DNA of 64,000 nucleotides from CAITSH01 sp964385505 (GCA_964385505.1 CAYLPI010000002.1:1-64000); one strand, 5' to 3'; numbered from the stretch's first letter, positions 1 to 8,849 are shown. The notes: generated by a model not told the origin, from the letters alone. Translations and numbers: made by a program.

Positions 1-1
1 G

Positions 2-349
2 CGCTTCACGCCCTGGTCTCTGGCGGCGCAGCAGCAGGCGCTGCGCGACTGCGACCTCGTCGTCATCCCGGCCACCGTCAACAACGCGCAAAAACGCGCC
101 AAGACGGCCAACCGACTGACCGAGGCCTTGTGGGCGGGGCGGCCGGTTCTCGCGCACGCCGTGCCCTCGTATCGTGAGTTCGAACAGTGCGCCTGGATAG
201 GCGAGGACCTCATCGCCGGGCTCGGCGTTGCGCTGCGCGACCCGGATGCACCGCTGCGCCAGGTGCGCGCCGGGCAGGACATCGTCGGCCGCTGTTATTC
301 GCCGGCGGCGGTGGGGGCCGCGTGGGCGCGGGTGGTGCGCGGCGCATGA
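2..349 (+). CDS. Glycosyltransferase, C-terminal fragment (gene starts before window)
   Basis: The frame is open from base 2 to a TGA ending at 349, giving about 115 C-terminal residues. The stretch TANRLTEALWAGRPVLA resembles the nucleotide-sugar binding end of GT-B glycosyltransferases, where a conserved Asn/Glu segment is followed by a hydrophobic Gly-Pro-Val turn. The stop overlaps the start of the next glycosyltransferase as ATGA, which implies one operon and translational coupling. The family call is from this short piece only. The first part of the gene is outside the window, so substrate and exact family cannot be judged. Confidence 0.55.
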   Translation, partial: RFTPWSLAAQQQALRDCDLVVIPATVNNAQKRAKTANRLTEALWAGRPVLAHAVPSYREFEQCAWIGEDLIAGLGVALRDPDAPLRQVRAGQDIVGRCYSPAAVGAAWARVVRGA

Positions 350-1392
350 GTGCGGCACTGACCCCGGCGCGCATTCTGCCGGCCGCGGCATGGCTGGAGC
401 AGGCGCATGCCATCACCGTGCCGGTGCCCGGCCTTGAAGTCGTCGCCGGGACGCGCTTCGCGCCCTGCCTCGCGCTCGTTGAGGACGTGCGCCTCCTGGT
501 CGATGACTGGTGCCTGCTCAACAGCGCCGGCAACCTGCTGGTCGAATCGCTGCACCAGCGACTGATGAGCGCGCCGGAGCGTTCGCGCTTTATCGCGCAC
601 TATGCCGCGCCCGAGGCACAGCTCGCGCTGCCGGCAACGGCGCAGACGCTGGAGGAGCCCTGCGTGCTGCTCGGTTACAGCAGCAGCCACTACCACTGGC
701 TCATCGACTACCTGCCGCGCCTCTACACCGTGGAGCAGTTCGCGCATCTGCGCGGCCTGCCGCTCCTGGTCGGATCGAACATCAGCGCCGCCCATGTCGC
801 CTCGCTGGCGCACCTGGGCATTCCCGCGTCGCAACTGATCCGGCTCGATCCCGCAAGCGTGGTGCGCTGCAGGCATTTGTGGGTGCCCTCCATCCTGTCG
901 GACATGCTGGGCCTGCATCCGGTGGCCTTCAAATGGCTGCGCCGGCGTTTTGCATCGCTGGTGAGCGCGGCGGCAAAGCGCGAGCGCTTGTTCGTTTCGC
1001 GCCGCGATGCCGCGACGCGCCGGCTCCTCAATGAGGACGCCGTAATGGCCGAGGCGGCGCGCTTTGGCTTTACCTGCATCGAGGCCGGCCGCATGGACTT
1101 TGCCGAACAGGTGGCGCGGTTTGGCGCGGCCGGGGCGGTGATAGGGGTCACCGGATCGGGCCTGTCGAATGCGGTGTTCGCGCCGGCCGACGCGGTGTTT
1201 GTCGAATTGCACAACCTCGAGCAGGGTGCGGCCTTCATCGAGGTGCTTACGGCGCAACTGGGGCAACGCTATGTGCGTCTGACGGGAGAGCCGCGCGCGG
1301 ATGCGGCGCGCACCGCGCATAACTACGACTTCACGTTTGACCCGCCGCGCCTGCGCGCGGCCTTGCTGGCGCTGGGGCTTGAAGAAACCTAA
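346..1392 (+). CDS. Glycosyltransferase family 61 (DUF563) protein
   Basis: A 348-residue protein. The ATG at 346 is chosen because it overlaps the upstream stop as ATGA; an in-frame start further upstream would lie inside the preceding gene. The centre carries GYSSSHYHWLIDYLPRLY, the C-terminal half carries LFVSRRDAATRRLLNE and then GVTGSGLSNAVFAP. This order (His-rich segment, SRR-x-R-x-N-E, then G-x-G/S-G-x-N-x-F-x-P) is that of GT61/DUF563 enzymes, which transfer xylose or related sugars and in bacteria sit in polysaccharide or protein-glycosylation loci. No signal peptide or membrane segment is visible. With the partial upstream gene it probably belongs to a surface-glycan cluster left of the window. 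The 3' end overlaps the convergent lrgB by 4 nt. Confidence 0.8.
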   Translation: MSAALTPARILPAAAWLEQAHAITVPVPGLEVVAGTRFAPCLALVEDVRLLVDDWCLLNSAGNLLVESLHQRLMSAPERSRFIAHYAAPEAQLALPATAQTLEEPCVLLGYSSSHYHWLIDYLPRLYTVEQFAHLRGLPLLVGSNISAAHVASLAHLGIPASQLIRLDPASVVRCRHLWVPSILSDMLGLHPVAFKWLRRRFASLVSAAAKRERLFVSRRDAATRRLLNEDAVMAEAARFGFTCIEAGRMDFAEQVARFGAAGAVIGVTGSGLSNAVFAPADAVFVELHNLEQGAAFIEVLTAQLGQRYVRLTGEPRADAARTAHNYDFTFDPPRLRAALLALGLEET

Positions 1393-2111
1393 ACGAGCAG
1401 CTTGAACACCCAGTAGAGCAGCGGAAACATCAGCGCCGTGGCGAGGCCGTTGAGACCCATCGCCAGACCCGAAAAAGCGCCGGCCTCCTCGCTGACCTGA
1501 AAGGCGCGCGCGGTGCCTATGCCGTGCGCCGCCACACCGACGGCAAAGCCGCGCACGCTGTGGTCGGTGATGTTGAGTGCATCCAGCACGTACTTGGCGG
1601 CCACCGCGCCGATGATGCCCGTGGAGACAACCAGCACCGCGGTGAGCGAGGCGAGGCCGCCGATTTTTTCGGCGATGCCCATGGCGATGGGTGTCGTCAC
1701 CGACTTCGGCGCCATCGAAATGATGGTGGTCTCACTCGCGCCCAGCAGCCAGGCGATGCCGACGGCGGACACGATTGCCACCAGTGCGCCGACCAGCAGC
1801 GAGCCGAGCAGCGGCAGCAACAGGCGTTTGAGCTTGTCCAGCTGCGCGTATAACGGGATGGCCAATGCCACCGTCGCCGGCCCGAGCAAGAAATGCACGA
1901 ATTGCGCGCCGTCAAAATAGGTCTGGTATGGGGTGCCGGTCAGTGCCAGCAGGGACACCAGCACCGCCACCGACAAGGCCACCGGATTGAGCAGCGGGTT
2001 GAACCCGGCGCGGCTGTAAATCCAGTACGCGCCCTGGTACACCAGCAGCGTCATGGTCAAACCGAGCAGCGGCGTCGCGCTGAGATAGACCCAGATATCG
2101 ACCGGCTTCAT
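1389..2111 (-). CDS. lrgB: LrgB/CidB-family membrane protein
   Basis: A 240-residue, very hydrophobic protein with about seven predicted membrane spans. The segment APKSVTTPIAMGIAEKIGG and the later GVAAHGIGTARAF are signature motifs of the LrgB/CidB/YohK family. The start at 2111 overlaps the stop of lrgA as ATGA, the usual lrgAB arrangement. Family members act in the inner membrane. They were first described as controllers of murein hydrolase activity, and some are transporters of small organic acids such as pyruvate or glycolate. Which role applies here cannot be read from sequence. The gene converges on the GT61 gene with a 4-nt overlap. Confidence 0.85.
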   Translation of the reverse strand: MKPVDIWVYLSATPLLGLTMTLLVYQGAYWIYSRAGFNPLLNPVALSVAVLVSLLALTGTPYQTYFDGAQFVHFLLGPATVALAIPLYAQLDKLKRLLLPLLGSLLVGALVAIVSAVGIAWLLGASETTIISMAPKSVTTPIAMGIAEKIGGLASLTAVLVVSTGIIGAVAAKYVLDALNITDHSVRGFAVGVAAHGIGTARAFQVSEEAGAFSGLAMGLNGLATALMFPLLYWVFKLLV

Positions 2112-2488
2112 CGCGCCTCCCCGCTGCGCCCTTTGGCGCGACCGCGGTTTATCAGCCAGCGCATGGTCAGTGCCGTTGCGGCGATGGTCAGCACGGTCGA
2201 ACCGACAAGGGCTGCGGCAATCGGCAGCCATTCGTCGCCGATACGCCCGAAGTGCACCATCACGCCGACCCCGGCCGGCACGAACAGCAGCGACAAATGC
2301 GACAACAGGCTGTTGGCGGTGTCGCGCAGCGTTCCGCCGAACGTGCCCGGCAGGCCGCCCCGCGCAATCAGCGTCAGGCACAGCAGCAGCATGCCGATCA
2401 CCGGGCCGGGAACGGGCAGCTTGAAGACGAAGGCGATGGCCTCGCCGATGAGCTGGAAGACAAGGAGCAGGGTGATGGCGGCGAGCAT
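2108..2488 (-). CDS. lrgA: LrgA/CidA-family holin-like protein
   Basis: A 126-residue protein with four hydrophobic spans. The segment LPVPGPVIGMLLL and the following stretch GTLRDTANSLLSHLSLLFVP match the CidA/LrgA family, with its conserved P-G-P-V-I-G-M/L-x-L turn and LSLLFVPAGVG. These proteins are holin-like partners of LrgB and probably form a complex in the inner membrane. The gene is first in a two-gene operon and overlaps lrgB by 4 nt. It is divergent from the dehydratase gene, with about 150 bp between the two starts for both promoters. Confidence 0.85.
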   Translation of the reverse strand: MLAAITLLLVFQLIGEAIAFVFKLPVPGPVIGMLLLCLTLIARGGLPGTFGGTLRDTANSLLSHLSLLFVPAGVGVMVHFGRIGDEWLPIAAALVGSTVLTIAATALTMRWLINRGRAKGRSGEAR

Positions 2489-2642
2489 GTTCGGGGCGAT
2501 AGGGGACGCGGGGTGCGACGACGGGGTGCGGCGAAGAAATGCATTCTACGCGCCGTCTTCCACGGCCCGTCCTCCCCAGACCGGCGCGCCCTTGCTATCA
2601 TGCCGGTCTTCCCCTCCAGGAGCGCGCCCAGCGTCCCAATCG

Positions 2643-4370
2643 ATGACCACTCCCAAGCGCGGTCCAGATCAAAAAGGCAAGCACGCGCACGGGCTTGCGC
2701 GTGGCCTTACCAATTACGGTGACGCCGATTTTTCGCTTTACCTGCGCCGCTCCTTCGCCAAGTCCATGGGCTACTCCAACGAGATGCTGGCGCGGCCGGT
2801 GGTCGGCATCGCGCAGACCACAAGCGGCTTCAACAACTGCCACCGTCATTTCCCCGAGCTCGTCGAGGCGGTCAAGCGCGGTGTGCTCGCCGCCGGCGGC
2901 CTGCCGCTCGACTTTCCGACCATTTCGCTCGGCGAGGTTTTCCTGTCGCCGACCAGCATGATGTTCCGCAACCTGATGTCGATGGACACCGAGGAAATGA
3001 TCCGCGCCCAGCCCATGGATGCGGTGGTCCTTGTCGGCGGTTGCGACAAGACCGTGCCGGCGCAACTGATGGGCGCGGCCTCGGCCGACCTGCCGGCGGT
3101 GCAACTGGTCGGCGGGCCGATGATGCCGATGGCGTATCACGGCGAGCGCCTCGGCGCCTGCACCGACTGCCGCCGGTTCTGGGCCAAATTTCGGGGTGGC
3201 GAAGTCAGCGCCGGCGAGATCAGCGAAATTGAGGGCAACCTCGCCACCACCGCCGGCTCCTGCGCCGTGATGGGCACCGCCAGCACCATGGCCGCCATCG
3301 CCGAGGCCCTCGGCATGACGCTGCCGGGCACGGCGGCGATCCCGGCCGTACACTCCGACCGCATCCGCGCCGCCGAGGCGAGCGGACGCCAGGCCGTGGC
3401 GATGATAGGCACCGAACTGCGTCCGAGCAAAATCATCACCGAAAAATCGGTCGAGAACGCGTTGCGCGTATTGCTCGCCATCGGCGGCTCGACCAATGCC
3501 CTGATCCACCTCACGGCCATCGCCGGTCGCCTCGGCATCCGGGTTTCGCTCGAGCACCTGAACGCATTGTCCGACAGCACGCCGGTGCTGGTCGATCTCA
3601 AACCCACCGGCCCGTATTACATGTCCGACCTGCACGCCGCCGGCGGCATCGGCGCGGTGCTGCGCGAACTAAAGCCGCTGCTGCACCTCGATTGCATGAC
3701 CATCACCGGCGACACCATGGGTGAGCGTCTTGCTCCGGAAATCTGGATCGACCGCAGCGTGGTGCGCACGCTGGATAACCCGTACCAGAAAGAAGGCGGC
3801 CTCGCGGCGTTGTTCGGTTCGCTTGCCCCCAACGGCGCCATCATCAAACGCTCGGCCGCCGATCCCAGGCTGTTCGAAAAAGAAGGCCGCGCCGTGGTGT
3901 TCGAGTCGCTCGACGACCTTGCCGCGCGCATCGACTCTGCCGATCTTGATGTCACCGCCGACGACTTTCTGGTGCTGCAGAATGCCGGCCCGAAAAGCGG
4001 CTATGCCATGCCCGAGGCCGGCTACCTGCCGATTCCGCAAAAACTCGCCCGCGCCGGCGTCAAGGACATGGTGCGCATGTCCGATGCGCGCATGAGCGGC
4101 ACCGCCTACGGCACCGTCGTGTTGCACATCTCGCCCGAATCAGCGGTCGGCGGCCCGCTGGCGCTGGTGAAAAGCGGCGACCGCATCAAGTTGTCGGTGA
4201 AAGACCGCCGCCTCGACCTGCTGGTCGATGAGGCGGAGTTGGTGAAGCGCCGCGCCGCGCTCACCAACGTGCAGCCGCAGCCAACGCGCGGCTATGCGGC
4301 GCTGTACCAGCGCAGTGTGCTGCAGGCCGAGGACGGCTGCGATTTCGATTTCCTGCAGCGCAAAAGCTGA
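2643..4370 (+). CDS. IlvD/Edd-family dehydratase, probably a sugar-acid dehydratase
   Basis: A 575-residue protein. The ATG at 2643 is preferred because homology begins right after it; the frame is open further upstream but crosses the lrgAB genes antisense. Cluster-ligand cysteines are visible at C66 (NNCHRHF), C134 (VGGCDKTVPA) and C207 (AGSCAVMGTASTM), the three positions expected for the Fe-S cluster of IlvD/Edd enzymes. The family includes dihydroxy-acid dehydratase, 6-phosphogluconate dehydratase and pentonate dehydratases. The DHDPS-type gene 57 bp downstream argues for the sugar-acid branch, as in non-phosphorylative arabinose or xylose pathways, rather than for branched-chain amino acid synthesis. 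The substrate is inferred, not proven. Confidence 0.8.
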   Translation: MTTPKRGPDQKGKHAHGLARGLTNYGDADFSLYLRRSFAKSMGYSNEMLARPVVGIAQTTSGFNNCHRHFPELVEAVKRGVLAAGGLPLDFPTISLGEVFLSPTSMMFRNLMSMDTEEMIRAQPMDAVVLVGGCDKTVPAQLMGAASADLPAVQLVGGPMMPMAYHGERLGACTDCRRFWAKFRGGEVSAGEISEIEGNLATTAGSCAVMGTASTMAAIAEALGMTLPGTAAIPAVHSDRIRAAEASGRQAVAMIGTELRPSKIITEKSVENALRVLLAIGGSTNALIHLTAIAGRLGIRVSLEHLNALSDSTPVLVDLKPTGPYYMSDLHAAGGIGAVLRELKPLLHLDCMTITGDTMGERLAPEIWIDRSVVRTLDNPYQKEGGLAALFGSLAPNGAIIKRSAADPRLFEKEGRAVVFESLDDLAARIDSADLDVTADDFLVLQNAGPKSGYAMPEAGYLPIPQKLARAGVKDMVRMSDARMSGTAYGTVVLHISPESAVGGPLALVKSGDRIKLSVKDRRLDLLVDEAELVKRRAALTNVQPQPTRGYAALYQRSVLQAEDGCDFDFLQRKS

Positions 4371-4427
4371 TCAATCGTCATCTGCGGCCTGCACCGCACT
4401 ACAAAATTCAGTAAAGGAGCATCCGTC

Positions 4428-5348
4428 ATGACCCAGCGCATCAAAGGCGTTCTTTCCCCTGTCGTTACCCCGTTCACCCCCGATTACATGCCCGACCCCG
4501 GGCGTTTCGTGCGCCATTGCAAATGGCTGCTCGCCCACGGTTGCTCCGGTCTCGCCGTGTTCGGCACCAACAGCGAAGCCAACTCGCTGTCGGTCGATGA
4601 GCGCGTAATGCTGCTCGAGGCGCTGATCGAGGCCGGCGTGCCCGCATCGAAGCTGATGCCCGGCACCGGCTGCTCGGCGCTTTCCGATTCGGTGGTGTTG
4701 ACGGCGCATGCGGTCAAGCTCGGTTGCGCCGGGGTGCTGATGCTGCCGCCGTTCTATTACAAGGGGGTATCCGACGAAGGCTTGTTCCGCAATTATTCCG
4801 AAATCATCCAGCGCGTCGGCGACGACCGCCTGCAGTTGTATCTTTATCACATCCCGCCGGTGTCGCAGGTCGCCATCACGCTCGGTCTGATCGAGCGCCT
4901 GCTCAAGGCCTATCCGCAAAGCGTTGCCGGCGTCAAGGATTCATCCGGTGACTGGAGCAACACCAAGGCCATGCTCGACGCGTTCGCCAAGTCGGGCTTT
5001 GATGTATTTGCCGGCAGCGAGACTTTCCTGCTCGATAACATGCGTCACGGCGGCGTCGGCTGCATCACCGCCACCGGCAACGTCAATCCGGGTCCCATCG
5101 ACAACGTCTGGCGTAACTGGCAGGGGGCCGACGCCGACAAGCTGCAGGCGGGCATTACCGCGACGCGCATGGCGGTGCAAAAAGTGCCGATGATCCCGGC
5201 GCTCAAGGCCATCGTCGCGAAATTCTCCAGCGACGCCGACTGGGCCACCGTGCGCCCGCCGCTGGTCGAACTCACGCCGGCGCAACTGGACGGCCTCTTC
5301 GCCGACCTCAAGACGCTTGACTTCAACATGCCTGGTATCAGGGATTAA
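4428..5348 (+). CDS. DHDPS/NAL-family lyase or dehydratase
   Basis: A 306-residue TIM-barrel protein with a ribosome binding site (aaaggag) before the ATG. GTNSE at 47-51 replaces the GTTGE of DapA. The Schiff-base lysine is K170 in GVKDSSGD, and Y140 lies in YHIPP, equivalent to the YNxP tyrosine. The Arg that binds the second carboxylate in true DapA is not evident, so lysine synthesis is unlikely. Relatives split or dehydrate 2-keto-3-deoxy sugar acids or sialic acid. Placed just downstream of an IlvD/Edd dehydratase it would act on the 2-keto-3-deoxy acid product, giving pyruvate plus aldehyde or 2-oxoglutarate semialdehyde. Substrate is inferred from context. Confidence 0.8.
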   Translation: MTQRIKGVLSPVVTPFTPDYMPDPGRFVRHCKWLLAHGCSGLAVFGTNSEANSLSVDERVMLLEALIEAGVPASKLMPGTGCSALSDSVVLTAHAVKLGCAGVLMLPPFYYKGVSDEGLFRNYSEIIQRVGDDRLQLYLYHIPPVSQVAITLGLIERLLKAYPQSVAGVKDSSGDWSNTKAMLDAFAKSGFDVFAGSETFLLDNMRHGGVGCITATGNVNPGPIDNVWRNWQGADADKLQAGITATRMAVQKVPMIPALKAIVAKFSSDADWATVRPPLVELTPAQLDGLFADLKTLDFNMPGIRD

Positions 5349-5360
5349 GGCCTGAAAACC

Positions 5361-5436
5361 TGTTATTCCGAGCGCAGCGAGGAATCTGCTTTTAGTTCAA
5401 ATCAGAAGCAGGTTCCTCGCAGATTCGGAACGACAA
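5361..5436. repeat. Dispersed palindromic repeat, GTCATTCCGAG family, copy A
   Basis: Between the DHDPS-type and NIPSNAP genes lies an imperfect inverted repeat. The left arm reads ttattccgagcgcagcgagg and goes on to aatctgct; the right arm reads agcaggttcctcgcagattc and ends with ggaacgac. The same element occurs at 28632-28726 and 59934-60004, and in reduced form at 43763-43790. Confidence 0.75.
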
Positions 5437-5473
5437 CCCGGAACGACAAATTGTTATGTAAAAGGAGACAGAC

Positions 5474-5794
5474 ATGCTGTTCGAACTAAGGCAATACCGC
5501 ACCAAACCCGGCGTGCGCGACCAGTGGGTCAAGTGGGCCGAGGAAACGGTCATCCCGTTCCAGATTTCCAAGGGCGTGGTGGTGGTCGGCAGTTTTGTTT
5601 CCAACGACGACCCGGACGTCTATATCTGGATCCGCCGCTTCGAGAACGAGGCCGAGAAGGAGCGCATCTACAAGGCGGTGTACGAGAGCGACACCTGGAA
5701 AAACGACATCGGCCCGCGCAACGGCGAAATGCTGTTCCGCGAAAAAATCGTCGTCACCAACATGAGCGCGACGCCGCACTCGGTTATACGCTAG
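5474..5794 (+). CDS. NIPSNAP family protein
   Basis: A 106-residue protein preceded by aaaggagacag. It opens with LFELRQYRTKPGVRDQW, the ELR-x-Y-x-x-x-P-G start typical of NIPSNAP domains, and has the expected short ferredoxin-like (dimeric alpha/beta barrel) length. Bacterial members often sit next to catabolic enzymes and may act as small monooxygenase-like or isomerase-like subunits, but their chemistry is mostly unknown. It follows the dehydratase and lyase genes on the same strand, with the palindromic repeat in between, so it may share their pathway. Confidence 0.75.
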   Translation: MLFELRQYRTKPGVRDQWVKWAEETVIPFQISKGVVVVGSFVSNDDPDVYIWIRRFENEAEKERIYKAVYESDTWKNDIGPRNGEMLFREKIVVTNMSATPHSVIR

Positions 5795-5920
5795 CCGCGC
5801 CGCGCCTCACCAAACCCCCTCGCGGGGAGGCGCGGACGAGGCGCGGATCTCACGCTGGCGTCGGCCCGCACCAGGGCTTCGACAGTGTCGCGGCATTGAC
5901 GCGCGCGAGCGAATGCGCGG

Positions 5921-6337
5921 TCAGGCCGCCAGTTTCGCGGCCGGGGCGACCATGACGCTGACCATGACGCCGTAGACGGCAGTCCAGGCGTCCTTGACTG
6001 CCGGCGTAAAGCCTTCGCCCAGCCCCTGCCCCAGCGTTTTGAGCAGTGCGCCGCCGACCGTCTGGTAGTGCGCGTCCTTGACGCCGTAACCGACATGGCG
6101 CTTGCCCAGTGCCTGTAGAACCGGCACCAGCGTGTCCAGGTCATCGAGCTTGCCCACTGCGGCGCCGATCATTTGCATCAGCTTTTTGCCCTGCGCCTCC
6201 ATATCGCCTTTGAACAGGGACTTGAGTTCGGGGTCGGCGGCAAAAAGATTCTGGTAGAAAAGTTCGGCCGCCTTGGGGGCGATGGGCGTCACTTTTGCCC
6301 ATGATTGCTGCACCAGCGTGACGGTTTCCGGATTCAT
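5921..6337 (-). CDS. Single-domain bacterial globin (Vitreoscilla haemoglobin type)
   Basis: A 138-residue globin with a good ribosome binding site (aggagct) before the ATG at 6337. The proximal histidine is H81 in GKRHVGYGVKDAHYQ, which aligns with the F helix of Vitreoscilla haemoglobin. F42 is the CD1 phenylalanine, and Q49 fits the distal E7 site, as in VHb. There is no reductase domain, so this is a stand-alone globin and not a flavohaemoglobin. Such proteins bind oxygen or detoxify nitric oxide with a separate reductase. It is monocistronic, with about 320 bp upstream before the transporter gene. Confidence 0.88.
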   Translation of the reverse strand: MNPETVTLVQQSWAKVTPIAPKAAELFYQNLFAADPELKSLFKGDMEAQGKKLMQMIGAAVGKLDDLDTLVPVLQALGKRHVGYGVKDAHYQTVGGALLKTLGQGLGEGFTPAVKDAWTAVYGVMVSVMVAPAAKLAA

Positions 6338-6514
6338 TTCGTAGCTCCTTTATTCTAGACTGCGTGGACGTCAGGGAAGCCGGCAAAGCGGTTTGGTTTT
6401 TCCGGCATGCGCCGGCCGCGTGCCTGGCCAGTGGTAAATCAGTATCGGCACGAAAGGCCGATTACTTGAATTGCCCGGGCGCGGGCAGGGGTACGCTGCG
6501 TGTGCGCGCGATTG

Positions 6515-6655
6515 ACCGGGTTGGCCGCCGCCGGGCAGCGTTCACCATTCGGGAAATGCGTTTTCGATTTCCGCGCGGGGCCATTCGCGCCCGGCGCGGT
6601 CGCCGAACGTGAAAACGTGGCCGGTCGTGGCTTGCCGCCCGTTGATCCCGGGGCG
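6515..6655 (-). pseudogene. Decayed fragment of a paralogue of the 9000-9512 gene
   Basis: Read on the minus strand, this stretch translates as TTGHVFTFGDR, AGREWPRAEIENAFPEW, then a stop, then TLPGGG. The intact gene at 9000-9512 has TTGRVLTFGDR, TRREWPASDIESAFLES and TLPGGG at residues about 89-124. Nucleotide identity is also plain, for example ccgaacgtga and acgtggccggtcgtg. The fragment has an in-frame stop and neither end of the gene. It lies immediately 3' of the SulP gene, while the intact copy lies 5' of it. Nothing recognisable remains in 6338-6514. Confidence 0.75.
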
Positions 6656-6656
6656 C

Positions 6657-8849
6657 CTAGGATTCGAGCGCCTGCAGTTCGACGTTGGTATGGCGCAGGC
6701 GGGCGGCCAGTGCGCTGGCGAGGCCTTCCATGAGACTCAGGCCGACCTTCTTGTGCCCGTCGGCGAAGGCATCGAAGGTTTTGCGCGAGAGCACGAACAG
6801 TTCGACCTGGTCGAAGGCGCTGGTCTCGGCGGACCGGTGGGTGCCGTCAAGGAAGGCCATCTCGCCGAAAAAGTCGCCACGGCCCATGCTGCTGATATGG
6901 ATTGACTTGCCGTCCTCGAGCGGCAGCATGACGCGCACCGACCCCTTGCGTATCAGGAACAGTTCATCGCCGGTCTGCCCGCGGGAGAGTATTTTCTCGC
7001 CGGGCTTGAACGAGCGCCTGCCGAGCAGCAGTTCGAGCGCCGCCATGGTCGCCTCCTTGCGCCCCTTGAACAGCCCGAACTCGTGCAGTTCGAGCATCTT
7101 GTCCTCGGTGCGCCCGATCTCGGCCTCCTTGAGTATGCGGTTCTCGACCCACTCCTGCGCAGCGTCGAGCTCGTCGAAAATCCTCGCCGCACCCTTGTAA
7201 GGCGCGAGGCCGAGCTGGTCGAAGTACTGTTGCATGTCGCGCCCCGAGGGCAGGTTCTGCGGCAGGTGGGCAAACACCAGAAAGCCGCCCTTTTCGGCCA
7301 TCATGTCGCGAATCTGCTCCAGCATGTGAGAGGCGGTGACGTCTATCGTCTGCACGCGGCGCATGTCGAGCAGGATGTACTTGCGCGTCTTGAACTCCGG
7401 CTCAAGGGCTGTGTATAACTGGTTGGTGGTGCCGAAAAAGAGGCTGCCCTGCAACTCCAGGGTCACCGCCTGGTCGCCGCGCTGCTCGAGGATTTTCATT
7501 GCTTCTGGCAGCCGGATCTGTTTGGAAAAACTCTGGTTGCCGTAGACCTTGCGCCGCACGACGCGTCCGCCTATTTGCTCGCGAATGAACAGCACGACGG
7601 CGAGCGCGATGCCGACGCCCGAGGCCGCGATCAGGCTGACCGTCAGCGCCGTGAAGATGACGGCGGCGATGACGGCGAAGTCGAGGATGGTCGAACGCTG
7701 CCGCAGCAGGGCAAAGCTGTGACGATCGATCATGCGCACGCCGATGACAATGAGGATGGCGGCCAGCGCCGCCACCGGCACCCATGAGATCAGCGTGCCC
7801 AGAACGAGTAGCGCCGCCAGCGACAGCACGCCCTCCATGACGCCGGAGAGACGGCTTTGCGCGCCGCTGGAAATATTGATCAGCGTTGCACCCATCGTGC
7901 CGGCACCGGGGATGCCGCCCACGACGGCCGAGGCGACGTTGCCCAGACCCTGGCCGATCAGTTCGCGGTTCGAGTCGTGGCGCGAGCGCGTCAGCGCGTC
8001 GAGCACGACACAAGTCTTCAGCGTGTCGATTGAGAGCAGTACGGCGAGCGTCAGCGCCGGAACCGCGATGTACTTTAATTCGCCCACGCCGGTATCGCCC
8101 ATGGCATGCCAGCGTCCGGCGAGGGCATCGGTGAAGCTGCCGCCACCGGTGCCGAGCGGGCCGACTACAAGGGCGTTGCCCTCGAGCGTGAGCAGCGCCG
8201 GATCGGCGAGTCCGAGCGTGAAATACGCCGCGACGCCGGCCAGCAGTCCGATGATCGCGGCCGGCACCAGCTTGGTGACGCGGGGCGCGCCGAGCATGAC
8301 GGCGATGGTCACGGCGCCGACGACCATGCCCCGCCACTGCCACAGGCCCGATGCGCAGAGCGACTCCCAGAAATACATGTCCTTGGGCGCGCCGAGGAAC
8401 TTCGGCACCTGGCCGGCGATGATGTAGAGCCCGACGCCGGACAGGTAGCCGCTGACCACCGGGTAAGGCATGTATTTGATCAGTTGTCCCAGTCGCACCG
8501 TGCCGAAAAGGATTTGCAGCAGGCCCGCCGCAAGGCCCGTCAGCGAGAGCATCAGCACCGCCTCTGCCATGTCGCCGCCGCCCTGCATGAACTCAAACGT
8601 GAAGGCCGCCAGCACCGCCGCTGCGGGCGCGCACGGCGCCGTGATCAGCCGGTTGGTGCCGCCCAGCGCCGGCACGATCAGCCCGAGTGCCGTGGCGCCG
8701 AGAATCCCGGCCAGCGCGCCCTGCGCGGCCTGTGAGGCACCGAGCGGCGAATAAATCGTCACGCCGAAGGCGATGGCCGAGGGCAGGGCCACCAGCATCG
8801 CCGCAAGGCCGCCCCAACAATCGCCCGCCGCCAGCCTGGGCAGGTTCAC
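6657..8849 (-). CDS. SulP-family anion transporter with STAS and cyclic-nucleotide-binding domains
   Basis: A 730-residue three-part protein. Residues 1-430 carry 10-12 hydrophobic spans of the SulP (SLC26) fold, including TAPCAPAAAVLAAF near residue 71 and IPGAGTMGAT. Residues about 445-570 form a STAS domain (LDMRRVQTIDVTASHML). Residues about 600-725 form a cNMP-binding domain with FKPGEKILSRGQTGDELF and GRGDFFGEMAFLDGTHRSA; the Glu and Arg that contact ribose and phosphate are present. SulP proteins carry sulfate, bicarbonate or dicarboxylates. The C-terminal sensor suggests direct gating by cAMP, cGMP or a related nucleotide. It is monocistronic. Substrate is not readable from sequence. 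Confidence 0.85.
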   Translation of the reverse strand: MNLPRLAAGDCWGGLAAMLVALPSAIAFGVTIYSPLGASQAAQGALAGILGATALGLIVPALGGTNRLITAPCAPAAAVLAAFTFEFMQGGGDMAEAVLMLSLTGLAAGLLQILFGTVRLGQLIKYMPYPVVSGYLSGVGLYIIAGQVPKFLGAPKDMYFWESLCASGLWQWRGMVVGAVTIAVMLGAPRVTKLVPAAIIGLLAGVAAYFTLGLADPALLTLEGNALVVGPLGTGGGSFTDALAGRWHAMGDTGVGELKYIAVPALTLAVLLSIDTLKTCVVLDALTRSRHDSNRELIGQGLGNVASAVVGGIPGAGTMGATLINISSGAQSRLSGVMEGVLSLAALLVLGTLISWVPVAALAAILIVIGVRMIDRHSFALLRQRSTILDFAVIAAVIFTALTVSLIAASGVGIALAVVLFIREQIGGRVVRRKVYGNQSFSKQIRLPEAMKILEQRGDQAVTLELQGSLFFGTTNQLYTALEPEFKTRKYILLDMRRVQTIDVTASHMLEQIRDMMAEKGGFLVFAHLPQNLPSGRDMQQYFDQLGLAPYKGAARIFDELDAAQEWVENRILKEAEIGRTEDKMLELHEFGLFKGRKEATMAALELLLGRRSFKPGEKILSRGQTGDELFLIRKGSVRVMLPLEDGKSIHISSMGRGDFFGEMAFLDGTHRSAETSAFDQVELFVLSRKTFDAFADGHKKVGLSLMEGLASALAARLRHTNVELQALES

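Noticed and set aside
2598..3635. Minus-strand open frame of 345 codons
   Set aside because: Antisense to the IlvD/Edd dehydratase. The product is His/Arg/Gly-rich with no domain.
4428..5348. DapA, dihydrodipicolinate synthase for lysine
   Set aside because: The GTTGE motif is altered to GTNSE, the YNxP tyrosine motif is YHIPP, and the neighbour is a sugar-acid-type dehydratase.
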